Of a stretch of 37,960 nucleotides of DNA, positions 1 through 9,529 are shown piece by piece (the stretch's first letter is position 1; each line of letters opens with the position of its first letter). The DNA is taken from the NCBI GenBank assembly GCA_030407315.1, contig JALQPE010000374.1:1-37960 (forward strand), written 5' to 3'. The notes beneath the pieces were generated by a model. It saw only the letters and a program-made list of their open reading frames with translations. It had not been told where the DNA came from and did not search any database. Origin of the DNA: Asparagopsis taxiformis. Taxonomy: Eukaryota > Rhodophyta > Florideophyceae > Bonnemaisoniales > Bonnemaisoniaceae. The position numbers were made by a program, and so were the translations under genes.

Positions 1-332
1 ACCCACCAACCATAGTTACTAACATTTGCAGTGTACTCTAGTGATGTAATTATTATTCTAGTTTCCAAGTATATAATGATATTAAGTAAGTCAGATGTGC
101 ACAGAGCATGGTCTAAGCCTAGCACGGTAGAGAAAGATGGAAGAAAGATTGAAGGGTAGGCATGCAGAAGTATGAAGGCAGCAGTATGTGTAGACTATGG
201 CAGTGGTAAGAAAATATTTCATGCACCAAAGGGGCGGGCAGAGTGACAGTAGAGAGGTGGTGTGTAGGTGGAAGGTAGGTGGAGATATGAAGGAGGACAA
301 CAGAAATAAGAGCGAGGGTTGAGACCAACGGC
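1..332. other. Outer arm segment without a gene
   Basis: This is the outermost part of the left arm and pairs with 31266-31593 of the right arm. Pairing is recognisable from base 4 and carries several mismatches and one-base indels, more than the inner arm does. Short open frames here are not conserved as proteins between the arms. I see no promoter, RNA gene or repeat unit. Because the match still holds at base 4, the true end of this arm may lie upstream of the window. Confidence 0.6.
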
Positions 333-654
333 TTACAGATGGAGCAGTTTACCAGGGATGCTTACAGCAAAGTCATCGTTACGATGACTTTGCTGTAAGG
401 AAAGGTTTCATTACAGTGGCCATGATTTCTTTACCCGGTAAAAAAATTCCTGGCCGCTGTAATGAAAACGTTTGCTTACAGCAAAGTCATCGTAACGATG
501 ACTTTGCTGTCAGGAAACAAAACATTACAGTAGCCATGATTTCTTTACCCGGTAAAAAAATTCCTGGCCTCTGTAATGAAACGTTTCCTTACAGCAAAGT
601 CATCGTAACGATGGCTTTGCTGTAAGGATCCTTGGTAAACTGCCTGAGCTGTAA
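333..654. repeat. A/B palindrome array 1 (A-B-A-B-A), 5' side of the ParB-dioxygenase gene
   Basis: Unit A is a 39-nt palindrome with 19-nt arms around one central base (arm CTTACAGCAAAGTCATCGT). Copies lie at 361-399, 475-513 and 588-626, the last two with single arm mismatches. Unit B is a 56-nt imperfect palindrome, CATTACAG..GGCCA at its edges and TTTACCCGGTAAA at its centre, at 409-464 and 523-578. Spacers are 9-10 nt throughout. The array is closed by inverted outer edges, TTACAG..GCAGTTTACCA at 333 and its complement ending at 654. It lies 205 bp upstream of the ATG at 860. I see no target-site duplication. Confidence 0.93.
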
Positions 655-859
655 TTGTCGTACAACGAAAAGTGATGTGGAAGGTTCGGATTGGTCAACC
701 GCTGAATATCATTACCAGGGTGTATACTAATAGGAATATGTCAGTTCTCTGAGTTTCGCCTATCTTACTCAGCTTACGCAGCAAAACAGCTTGTCGTTCA
801 GATCTTCTTCTCTCTTTCTCAATCTTTCACTCTTCTTTCCTCATTTCTTCACCAAAGCA

Positions 860-3800
860 ATGGCTCAACAATCCCCCAACGCTTTCGACCGCCAGGTGCG
901 CTCTGCCAGCCGCCGTGACAACGATTCTCCCACTCCTTCTCCCTCTCCTTCTCTGGCCCCCCCTGTCCCCATGGACGTTTGCGAAGCTGCTGCAGCGCTG
1001 ACCCAGCTCAGCCCAGCACCTAAGCCCGTCCCCTCCCCCCCTTCCGCTTCCGATCCCGCGGTTGTCCCGACAATCGACGCTGGCGTTCCCGCAACTCCGC
1101 TTCCGGCTCAATCTGCCGAAGCGGCGCCAGCCGTCGAGGGATCTGGTGCTCCTCTGCCTAGCTCGCCTGCTCCGGACATGATCATCGCGTCCGGCAGCGA
1201 CTTGGCAGAGGATGCGGAGAAGGTCGATGATCACAACGCTCGTGACATCGTACCGAACAAGCCTCTCCGCAGCACCAGGCTGGCCTACCCTGGCACAGTG
1301 CCCATCCCGGTGGATGTGGACTATGACATAAGTCCGGAGAGCTGCCGAAACATTCCAGTCTTCATTTCCCCTCTGGATGTTTCTCCTCCGGCAGTCGTGT
1401 CCAGGGTGGTCAGGCCGCATCGCGTTGATGAGTTGAAGAAAACGTTTCTCACTCAGGGATTTTCCGTGATTGCTTCACGCGTGTCCGTCTGCGAGGTGAT
1501 TGATTCCAATGCCAAAGTACGACTGCAATACGTCGATGGATCTCACCGAGTGACCGCGTTGAAGGCCATTCTCGAGTCGGCTGGACCTGCTCCTGCGAAG
1601 GACAGTCCAGAGTGGGAGGAGTTTGTCAAGTCTGACATCTACCGTCGCTTTGGAACATTCCAGTCGACTTTCTCCTCCCACCGACTCGGCTTGGCCGGGA
1701 TGTCTTCTGCTCCGAAGAAGTACTCCCGCTTTCACGGCTGATGAACTTCCACACCCACAATGTCAGCGAGGTAACAGTTGCTGACAATGTGTGCTCTGTG
1801 ATGGAGTTCATCAATATCCACCGCCTGGGAAAGAAGAAGATCGAGCCGACCGTTCAGTACATTAAAGAACGGAAAGCGCTGAGCTGGATTCGTCCGAGAC
1901 AGCTCATGCGCTACGTCTCCATCGCGCGAGGGTTCAAGACCATTGAAAGCCCTGCTTTCAAGTACTGGTCGAGCATCCCGAACAGGCCGGAGTTCGTGCA
2001 GTTCTCTTCCACAGAGGATCTGGCTGGGTGTACGGTGAACTTGTTGTTCAATGGGTCGTTCAGGAGTGCTCCGGATGTGCAGAAGTGTTTCATCCTGGAG
2101 ATGACGGCGCGCTACACTTGTAGCCGTCGGTCGGCCGGGCTGAAACCGTACTCGGTTGGTACCATTGGGCAGGAATGGATTGCTGGTTTGTTGGAAATCT
2201 TCGGGTACGTGAAGGAGGTGGCCGAGTACTGGAACGTGTCGGATGTGTTGAGGATGCTGGATGGCTCAATTCCCAGCGTGGGTGACCCGAGCAAGAGCTT
2301 CGACATTCGCTCGCGCGTTGTCGAAGTTCTTGCTCAGATGGTCCCCAAGAAGGGGTGCTGGGCAGACTTCCGTCCCAAGGAAGGCCCCCCCGATGGTTAC
2401 AAGTCGGAGAACATTTTTTCCCCGTAAGAAGTCTGTCTTCGGGAAGGACGCCAGGAAAATGCTCCTGCGCGTCACTGGGTACCGCGACATGATTATGCGG
2501 AAACGCTTTCACGCGATGTACCCAGACATCCCACATGCTGCGCTCCCAGCCACATGTGGTGATGATGCCCCCATCCCTTCCTCTTCCAATTCCTTGCCCA
2601 TCCCTTCATCCTCCATTCCTTTGCCCCCACCACCTCAACTGGAATCTTCCAGCGATTCCGAGGTTGCCCCTGTTCCTGTCTCTACCCCTGCCGTGTCGGC
2701 ATCCTCCCCTGCGGTGACCCCGGTCAAGCCGACTGCGCGTGGTCCCCAGGATGGCAGCGAACGCTCTGGTCCAGTTTCCCACGCCGGGACTGGTACCCCC
2801 CAACCGTCCTGTCCAAGCCGCGCAGGAGCAGGTCTCACCGGCTTCGCAGCCTGAGCCTGCGACTCCGGCTGCCGAGCAGCACCCTGCTGCTCCGGCCCCC
2901 GCTGTCGAAGCTTCCCGTTCTGCATCTGCTAGCAGTTCGGGAAGCTCCAGCGATGACAGTTTCGTCCCTTCACCATCCGGTGGGGTTGGACAGAAGACGG
3001 TTGCGAGGATTTCGACGGAGGGCCCTACTCCCGAGAATGTGGTCGAGGGCAGCAGTGCGAAGGGCGGTGCAGATCCTGACGAAGATGTCATTGAAGTCAG
3101 TGATTCTGCACCGCCCGGAGTGGAAACTTCTGGGAGGAAAGTGATGCCCAGAAGGAGTACCCGCCTGCAAGCGAGTCGTTCCGGTCGTGGTGGAACGGCG
3201 GGTGGTGCTGTGGAGGTCGTCGAGCTGGAGAGCGCCCCCGAGGATGCGGGTGAAAACTCCATCCTCGGGAAGCGTAACTTGGATGCGCCTTCTGCGACGC
3301 CCGAGCCTTCTACCAAAAAGAGAAGGCTCGGTGAGACTTCATCAAAGTCGTCGTCAAAGAAATCCAAGTCGGCTTCCCGAGGTCGCTCTCGGGAGCCGGT
3401 TCTCCAGTTCGACGACGCCCAGGAGAATCCCATTCCCGACAGTATCGTCGATGAGAATGTGGCCGCCGTTCTCCCCAGCGCAATTGCGTCTGGCAGCCGG
3501 ATGAAGTACTATATGGAAAGTACGACGGTGGAGACGGTTCGGGCGGAAATGAGGGCGGCAGCATTCCAGGCAGCTGCATCGCCGGGTGCTGAGGATACGG
3601 TGGTGGACAGGTACTTTGCGGTGAAGAAGGCATTGTTGGAAAACTTGGGGGTTATTGTTATGGAAGGCCTGTTGGCATCGTCCACGGCTGGTAATGCGAC
3701 GCATGAGTTGTTCGGACACTTCGCTAGGCAGTTCCCGCTGGTTGAGGAGGTTGAAAAACCCTCCCAGCAGTCTGATTCTAACGATGACGACAGGGAGCCA

Positions 3801-4490
3801 CAGGACGAGCCGCCAGCTTTCGCAAAGCCCGGCTTCGATCCTTCGCCGTGGCAGTTCATCCACAACGTGGGTGATGCGAAGGACCGCATGGATGGTGGTC
3901 GTGGGCGCCTCTCTCTGCCGCGACGTGAGTTGTGCGACAAGTTGGAGGAGGGGAATTTGGAGATGTATAAGAACAAGTTGGTGGCAGAGCTTGCTTTTGG
4001 TGTTTGTGCGGAGTTCTTGAAGTTGGGAATGGAGGGTGAGGATCCTGTCTTCTTCCCGAAGACAGGATTGCGGCTGCTTCTTACAGCAGATGGGGCTGCG
4101 GACCAGGATGGGCACACGGACTTCAAGGTAACGACGAATAGTGTTGGAAGTCCTACCAAGTCTCCATCATATTTCATGATGTCGAGCGGAGCCGATGGGT
4201 TCTTTATAGTAGTTGCCCCTTATAGTCATGTATGCCTGGTCAATCCGGACGCCGATATGTGGAAGGTTCCCCCTCTCACCTTTTGGGTGCCACCCTATTC
4301 CGTATTGGTTGGTCGCGGTGACCTTTACCATTACGGGGTCGGCTTCAGCCGAGGAGATCTTCCTGCAGGCGAGAAGTTAGTCTATGGCCTGCCCACGCGC
4401 GGCCACATCTACTTGAAGACGGAGAAGGACGTCCTCACGGACCACATCCACACCGTCGAATATTACAAGTACGATAGGAGCAATAGATAG
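860..4490 (+). pseudogene. ParB-like domain/2OG-Fe(II) dioxygenase-like protein, left copy, three frameshifts
   Basis: This is the left-arm copy of the intact gene at 27112-30741. Relative to that copy it has three single-base indels: a T lost after 1656, a sixth T in the run at 2414-2419, and a sixth C in the run at 2798-2803. The reading frame therefore stops at 1739-1741, 2425-2427 and 2852-2854 instead of running through. All domains are still recognisable in successive frames: the ParB-like DGSHR, the helical middle region, the Pro/Ser-rich linker and the C-terminal HTD...H...R region, with the normal stop at 4490. The ATG at 860 (aaagcaATGg) is chosen by correspondence with the right copy. 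Two indels are in homopolymers, so sequencing or assembly error is a real alternative to decay. An ATTAAA follows the stop at 4503-4508. Confidence 0.85.
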
Positions 4491-4966
4491 CATACCAGAA
4501 GTATTAAAACCTATACTACTGTTCCCTGCTGAAAAGTTCTGTCTTTCTCATCTCAACATTGTTATCTTAGCCCACTTTTCGGTTTTCATCTATACATCTG
4601 GCCTTCATCTCATAGTTTAGTGGTACTCAGCAGATTGCTTGCTACTTTTTAATATTAGTCGACAACGTTGTATGATTTTACTAGCTAGGCCGTAGGGGGA
4701 GACTAGTTTCAACCCTTGACAACGCGCAGATTTCGACTACGAGAGCCGTCACTGTGATAAATTATTGGTAGAATTTTCGTCTATCTTCCCACCTACACTA
4801 GGCTACCTATATATATACAGGGTATACCCAGAACAGAGACCACGTGAGGTAAAATACTCCTGAGAGCTGCTCACAGCCGTACAGACCTTTGCTGAGCAAT
4901 TTTCCCGACTTCACACTTCGCTTCTCACCTTTACCAAGATGGGAGAAGGACGAGACTCACTGCTGC
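4491..4966. other. Intergenic stretch downstream of the left ParB-dioxygenase gene
   Basis: No gene is visible. It holds an ATTAAA 12 bp after the stop (4503-4508, a possible poly(A) signal), a TATATATATA run around 4808-4817 and the 10-nt palindrome GGGTATACCC at 4820-4829. The last ~115 bp before array 2 resemble 31690-31807 beyond the right arm, so this flank travels with the array. The right-arm equivalent is 26637-27111. Confidence 0.6.
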
Positions 4967-5425
4967 TTACAGCCGAAGCCGTTTACCAGGGTTCCTTACA
5001 GCAAAGTCATCGTTACGATGACTTTGCTGTAAGAAAAGAAAACATTACAGCAGCCACGATTTCTTTACCGGGTAAAAAAATTGTGGCCGCTGTAATGATT
5101 TGCTTTCTTACAGCAAAGTCATCGTAACGATGACTTTGCTGTAAGGAACCGTTTCCTTGCAGTGGCCAAAGAATTTTTTACCGGGTAAAAAATCAGCAAG
5201 AATTTTTACCGGGTAAAAAATTGTGGCCGCTGTAATGATTTGCTTTCTTACAACAAAGCCATCGTAACGATGACTTTGCTGTAAGAAAACGTTTCATTAC
5301 AGCGGCCACAATTTTTTTACCCGGTAAAGAAATCGTGCCTGCTGTAATGATTTGTTTTCTTACAGCAAAGTCATCGTAACGATGACTTTGCTGTCAGCAT
5401 CCCCGGTAAACGGCCCGCACTGTAA
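4967..5425. repeat. A/B palindrome array 2 (A-B-A-B'-A-B-A)
   Basis: The A palindromes lie at 4995-5033, 5107-5145, 5247-5285 and 5359-5397. B units lie at 5043-5097 and 5295-5348. B' at 5155-5237 is a longer unit with two TTTACCGGGTAAA cores separated by ATCAGCAAGAA. The outer edges are the inverted pair TTACAGCCGAAGCCGTTTACC and GGTAAACGGCCCGCACTGTAA. The array lies in the convergent gap between the dioxygenase gene (stop 4490) and the methyltransferase-SET gene (stop 5702). The third A copy carries mismatches in its left arm (CTTACAACAAAGCC). Confidence 0.93.
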
Positions 5426-5701
5426 TGGGGTGACTGCTTCTCCTACATCGCTCTCTTACTGGTGTTCTACATGCTGCGTTGCTACACAATTTCTCACTCA
5501 CATCTTTCTAGTTTCTCTCCTTTTCGTTTCTATAGGTAAAGCAGTAGAAAAGTGGATAGTTTGCACTCCAGGCCGCAGATGCCTTCCTGCAGTCATGTCA
5601 CGATTGTTGTAGTCTAGTCTATAATATCTAGCGCTCTTGCAAGATGATGCACAGTCTATTGTCTCTGCCAATGCGTGTTTACTCAAATCTATCAAAGTAG
5701 C

Positions 5702-8700
5702 TCAGTTAGCTGGCCAATATTTTCTACCATAGTCGGCAAATATCTCCTCATCAGCTTCAACGTCTCTGGTCAGAACGACCTTGACAGCATGGGGATTCTT
5801 GATATTTGAAGCAAAGTCCGGTTTGTCTATGGCATCGCCTTGTCGAAACTCGGCTGACTGTGTTCGACTCACCTCGGTCGCTTTCTCCGTTCCGTCAATG
5901 ACCCGACAATCATTGAGGTAGCTGGTACAATTATAGACCGCTGGAACGAGCCAAACCTTCCGAACAGGTGCACCCCTCCCTATGTACGTGGTTTCCAATT
6001 CCATGTTGTAGTCCTGGAACCTCTCTCCTGTGCACCCAAATCCTTCCGGGCCGTACATCACTGATCTCTGCGGTTCCGAGTCTCGAATCTTCGCATAGAA
6101 AATCGTCCCGTTGTACCAGCCAATGACCGTCCCCTTCTTCAGTTTCTTCGCCGCGAATACGCCAAACCCACCACCTCTTACCTCCGATTGCGAAACATAG
6201 ACACCGTAGAATGCGGCATCGGCAGCCAGAATCGCGTCCGGGTCTATGCTCCAAAACGAGTGCATGTCCTCGGCCGGCCACTGGTCCATAGGCACCCCGC
6301 TCAATCTGTGAAGCATAGACCCGTCCTTCTTCATTGACGCAACGAACACAAGCAGATGGTTCGGCAATGCTGTCACAGCAGGTAAACCTTCTGGTGCATC
6401 TGAGATGTGCTTCTGACGAAGCCTTGGAGCTTTTCCTGTGACCGGTACCGACTCGTCCCCAAGAATACTCTCCACCTCACGCTGCAAGATCCCCCCATAT
6501 CGCCCGGCTTTCACCTCACTGACGAAAGCATGCAGTATCCACTCCTGCGATGCATCGTGGCACCTTTTTTCCTTCTCACACCCAATGAACCGACGATACG
6601 TACCATCCCTCAACGTCATACACGCTATGGCTGTGCTGTATGTTCCCGAGAAGAAATCCATCACGATATCGTTCTGCTTCGAAAATCGTTCCAGAAGCTC
6701 ACGAAGAGTGGTCAACGCCTTCTGCTCATGGCGCAGTCGGTTGTTCTGCCCATCGTATTGAGCTTCACCAGCCGACAACCTCGGAACGTTGTCAATCGCG
6801 TTGGTGAACCCAGGGTGCCTCGATATGTCCGGATTGTGCAACCTGTAATCCACCATATCGTACGCAGCCATACCCTTCCCCCGCTTATACGCATGGATAA
6901 CGAAATCGTGCATATTATGCAGTGTGCACGTTTTCGTCGATGGATTGGACGTAAAGCTGTGTGGTCGGCGAGATAGCACGACTGGAACACTGTCCACAAT
7001 CATCTTGCCAGGCTCGGCATTTCTGATTGCATCCATCCATGCCACGAGTTGGCGCACGCTGGAATAGATCAGAGCATGGCCGCCAGGCCGAAGAACTCGA
7101 ACTATTTCACACGCAACACTCGCCAACTCTTCCGGCTCCAGAATATCGTACTCCGAGTTTTCTCTGCCGCCTTCCCGCCTCGTGTTGAATGGAGGATCAG
7201 TGAGCACAAGCTGAACACTGTCCTCCAACACGCCATCTTCCAGGAAACTAATTTTGTCCTCCACCTCTTTGGCTACATCAGTGGCGTCACAATTCACAGT
7301 GTGAATGTAACGCCCCATCACAGCTTCCAGCTTGGTGACATATTCTGGCTTGGTTTCCTTTCCGACGTCAACGAGCGGTGCTTCTGTAGGCGATACAGTG
7401 TCAACCTCCATAGCGTCATCCTCGGCCGCACCTTCTCTTGTTGCTGTTTCGCTAGCAACCGCCGCATTATCGTCCTCTCCACCACCGCGCTCCAGCCTAG
7501 CCTTCTTCCTCTGTGGCTCCAGACTATCCTCTTCTATATCCTCGCTGCCATTGTTTGGCACTGCTGCGGATATTTCCATCTGCGCAGGTGCACCTTCAAG
7601 GATGCCAGGCTCGGGCGTATCCTCAAGACTGTGTAACTCATCCATGGTCAGAGGAAGCTTTCGTTGCTCTCGGGTTCGCAATAACCAAGCCTTCAGCCTC
7701 CTCTGACCATCCAGGGCATGAGACGTGTTCAACTTGGCTCGCATGAACGAGTTCAAGCCGAACTTGTCAGGAGTGTCGAAAAGCAAGGCTCGAAGTCTCT
7801 GCATCAGCTGACCACGCTCGGCGAACACATTCACCTCAGTGACACATTGGCGTATCGACAGCAGGAAGGCGCTTGTCAATGATCGCAGCCTTGCATCCAC
7901 AGCCACTGGAAGGTCGGCACAGAACCCGTTTTCACTGTCTACAGTTTTCGGGACAATGGTCAGGTTTTTCCGATGCTCCTCGACCGCGCAGCCATCAGAC
8001 CGATTCGGGAGTGACCTGAAGCAAAGGCTCGCAGGATCGAATACCATGAACGGCCAGCACATCGATTCAACATCCTCATACCCCAACACTCTTGCCCCGG
8101 TATCCCACGCAGCTAACACACGGTCGACAACAAATCCAAGCTGGTTGGCTTGCGCACTGGATGTTGCATCTTGCATGTCGGATGTAGCGCCGTCCAGAAA
8201 GTACCTGCTCGAAAGCAGTTCGCGGTTCAGTGGAGAGGACAATTCTCCGCGGGGTGTCTTGCCAAACATTTCGACGGCACGAGAACTAGTCACCCCCACC
8301 TGTTTCGGAAACTCAACCATCCTCGGAGAATCACCCATCTCTGCATTGAGTCCCCATGCATGACAAAACATTTGCCACAGACGCAAATCAATCGAACTCG
8401 AATCTTCTGCTCGGTGATACGGCCGAAGCACAGCCAGGATAGACATGCATGAGCTGTACTGCGGTTTACCACTCAGGCTTGAAGCAATTTGGCCGCTTGG
8501 ATCGCAGGATTTGATCCAGCCCAACACATCAGCCATCCTCACAGACGAAATATGAGCGTACTTGTCCTTTCCGTTTTGGACCCAGTACTCGTCTCTGAGA
8601 TCAACGGCGATCATCAGATACTCAACAAACATCATGCGCCTTTGCAGGCCTGCAATGTCGTTGGATGTCGTCGCTCTCACACGGTCCAGCACAACAGCAG

Positions 8701-9016
8701 TACTGCTGTTGGTGTCCGCCACGATAGACTCTTCTCGCATAGGAATCGTAACGCCAGGAGGAAAGACGCCCTTCTCCATTCCACGTACAATTGCCATGCA
8801 GCGGTGCGCTCCATCCAATATCTCCAGAACGCCTTCTCGAAACCTGCCAGTCACGGGATGAGCTGTGTCATAACCGCTGTTGCGAATGCTCTCCATGAGC
8901 GCTTCCACATGACTTGCATCAACATCGCGAATCGATACGAATTTGCTGACTTGATTGGGGTCGATGAACACCCATCCGTCGTGCTTTTCACCGTGATTGT
9001 GGAACGTTCCTTCCAT
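5702..9016 (-). CDS. ParB-like / beta-class DNA amino-methyltransferase / SET fusion (1104 aa), left copy
   Basis: This is the same protein as at 22589-25903 and its reading frame is intact. The start is the ATG at 9016 in a gccATGg context, preceded by three sense codons that lack an ATG. Residue 68 begins DGAHR, the signature of ParB/Srx-like N-terminal domains. DPPF at 607-610 is methyltransferase motif IV and DFFSGTYS at 787-794 the probable SAM-binding motif I. That order (IV before I) is the beta class of N6-adenine/N4-cytosine methyltransferases. A SET domain starts near residue 948 (GGGFGVFA) and ends EEIFADYGRKYW. This copy keeps E and P where the right copy has K and L near the C-terminus, and the acidic version fits SET domains better. 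It converges on the ParB-dioxygenase gene and diverges from the 453-aa gene. Confidence 0.85.
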   Translation of the reverse strand: MEGTFHNHGEKHDGWVFIDPNQVSKFVSIRDVDASHVEALMESIRNSGYDTAHPVTGRFREGVLEILDGAHRCMAIVRGMEKGVFPPGVTIPMREESIVADTNSSTAVVLDRVRATTSNDIAGLQRRMMFVEYLMIAVDLRDEYWVQNGKDKYAHISSVRMADVLGWIKSCDPSGQIASSLSGKPQYSSCMSILAVLRPYHRAEDSSSIDLRLWQMFCHAWGLNAEMGDSPRMVEFPKQVGVTSSRAVEMFGKTPRGELSSPLNRELLSSRYFLDGATSDMQDATSSAQANQLGFVVDRVLAAWDTGARVLGYEDVESMCWPFMVFDPASLCFRSLPNRSDGCAVEEHRKNLTIVPKTVDSENGFCADLPVAVDARLRSLTSAFLLSIRQCVTEVNVFAERGQLMQRLRALLFDTPDKFGLNSFMRAKLNTSHALDGQRRLKAWLLRTREQRKLPLTMDELHSLEDTPEPGILEGAPAQMEISAAVPNNGSEDIEEDSLEPQRKKARLERGGGEDDNAAVASETATREGAAEDDAMEVDTVSPTEAPLVDVGKETKPEYVTKLEAVMGRYIHTVNCDATDVAKEVEDKISFLEDGVLEDSVQLVLTDPPFNTRREGGRENSEYDILEPEELASVACEIVRVLRPGGHALIYSSVRQLVAWMDAIRNAEPGKMIVDSVPVVLSRRPHSFTSNPSTKTCTLHNMHDFVIHAYKRGKGMAAYDMVDYRLHNPDISRHPGFTNAIDNVPRLSAGEAQYDGQNNRLRHEQKALTTLRELLERFSKQNDIVMDFFSGTYSTAIACMTLRDGTYRRFIGCEKEKRCHDASQEWILHAFVSEVKAGRYGGILQREVESILGDESVPVTGKAPRLRQKHISDAPEGLPAVTALPNHLLVFVASMKKDGSMLHRLSGVPMDQWPAEDMHSFWSIDPDAILAADAAFYGVYVSQSEVRGGGFGVFAAKKLKKGTVIGWYNGTIFYAKIRDSEPQRSVMYGPEGFGCTGERFQDYNMELETTYIGRGAPVRKVWLVPAVYNCTSYLNDCRVIDGTEKATEVSRTQSAEFRQGDAIDKPDFASNIKNPHAVKVVLTRDVEADEEIFADYGRKYWPAN

Positions 9017-9529
9017 GGCGAACAAAGGTAGAGTTTTTAAGAAAGGGATAGTTGGTTGCTGCTTGACCAGGGTGGCGCAAAGCAGAAGTTGGTTGTTTAA
9101 AACAAAGTGTCAGCGAGTGGTAGCACTTCGGTGGCTGTTTCCTTTCCACCCCTGTCCGAACCTTTACAAGATAACTACATCGACTGTTAGCTCAATAATC
9201 AATGTAATACTAAAGTAATACTCAAAATATTTTTCCATGCAATTTATTGGGCCGCGTAACATCTCTAAACGTATCTTTGTAGTCCAATCGTATGCATCCG
9301 ACATTCACTTCTAGAACGATTATTCACATCAAATTTTATGCTGCAATCAGTTCATGGCAGACATCATCCACACTGACGTGTCAATTTTGTCAATTGTCCA
9401 TTCTATTTCTACACCACCTAAACATCTCTTCTCGACCTTTCCAATCCTCCTAGTATATACTACTCTTTAGCAGAAGGTAACGGTTAGGCTTTCACTAATA
9501 CAACAATTCTATTCCATAGCTATCCCAAC
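9017..9529. promoter_or_regulatory. Divergent promoter region between the methyltransferase-SET and 453-aa genes (left)
   Basis: The 513-bp gap separates two divergently transcribed start codons. TAGTATATACTA at about 9451-9462 is a TATA-like sequence some 70 bp before the ATG at 9530. On the other side, the bases before the methyltransferase ATG are pyrimidine-rich in the coding sense. The gap is preserved between the arms (22076-22588). Co-regulation of the two genes is inferred from the layout only. Confidence 0.45.

Noticed and set aside
416..625. Short open frames inside the A/B arrays (also 4939-5127, 26476-26664, 30991-31182)
   Set aside because: They are translations of the palindromes themselves and change with each indel. 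No start context or conservation is independent of the DNA repeat.
333..654. CRISPR-like array
   Set aside because: Units are palindromic and alternate between two types, and the 9-10-nt spacers are repeat-derived. No Cas genes and a eukaryotic context.
827..1420. Long minus-strand frames opposite the ParB-dioxygenase gene (also 2606-3433, 3354-4115, 28169-28966)
   Set aside because: They are shadows of a GC-rich coding strand and have low-complexity composition. The plus-frame protein has recognisable domains.
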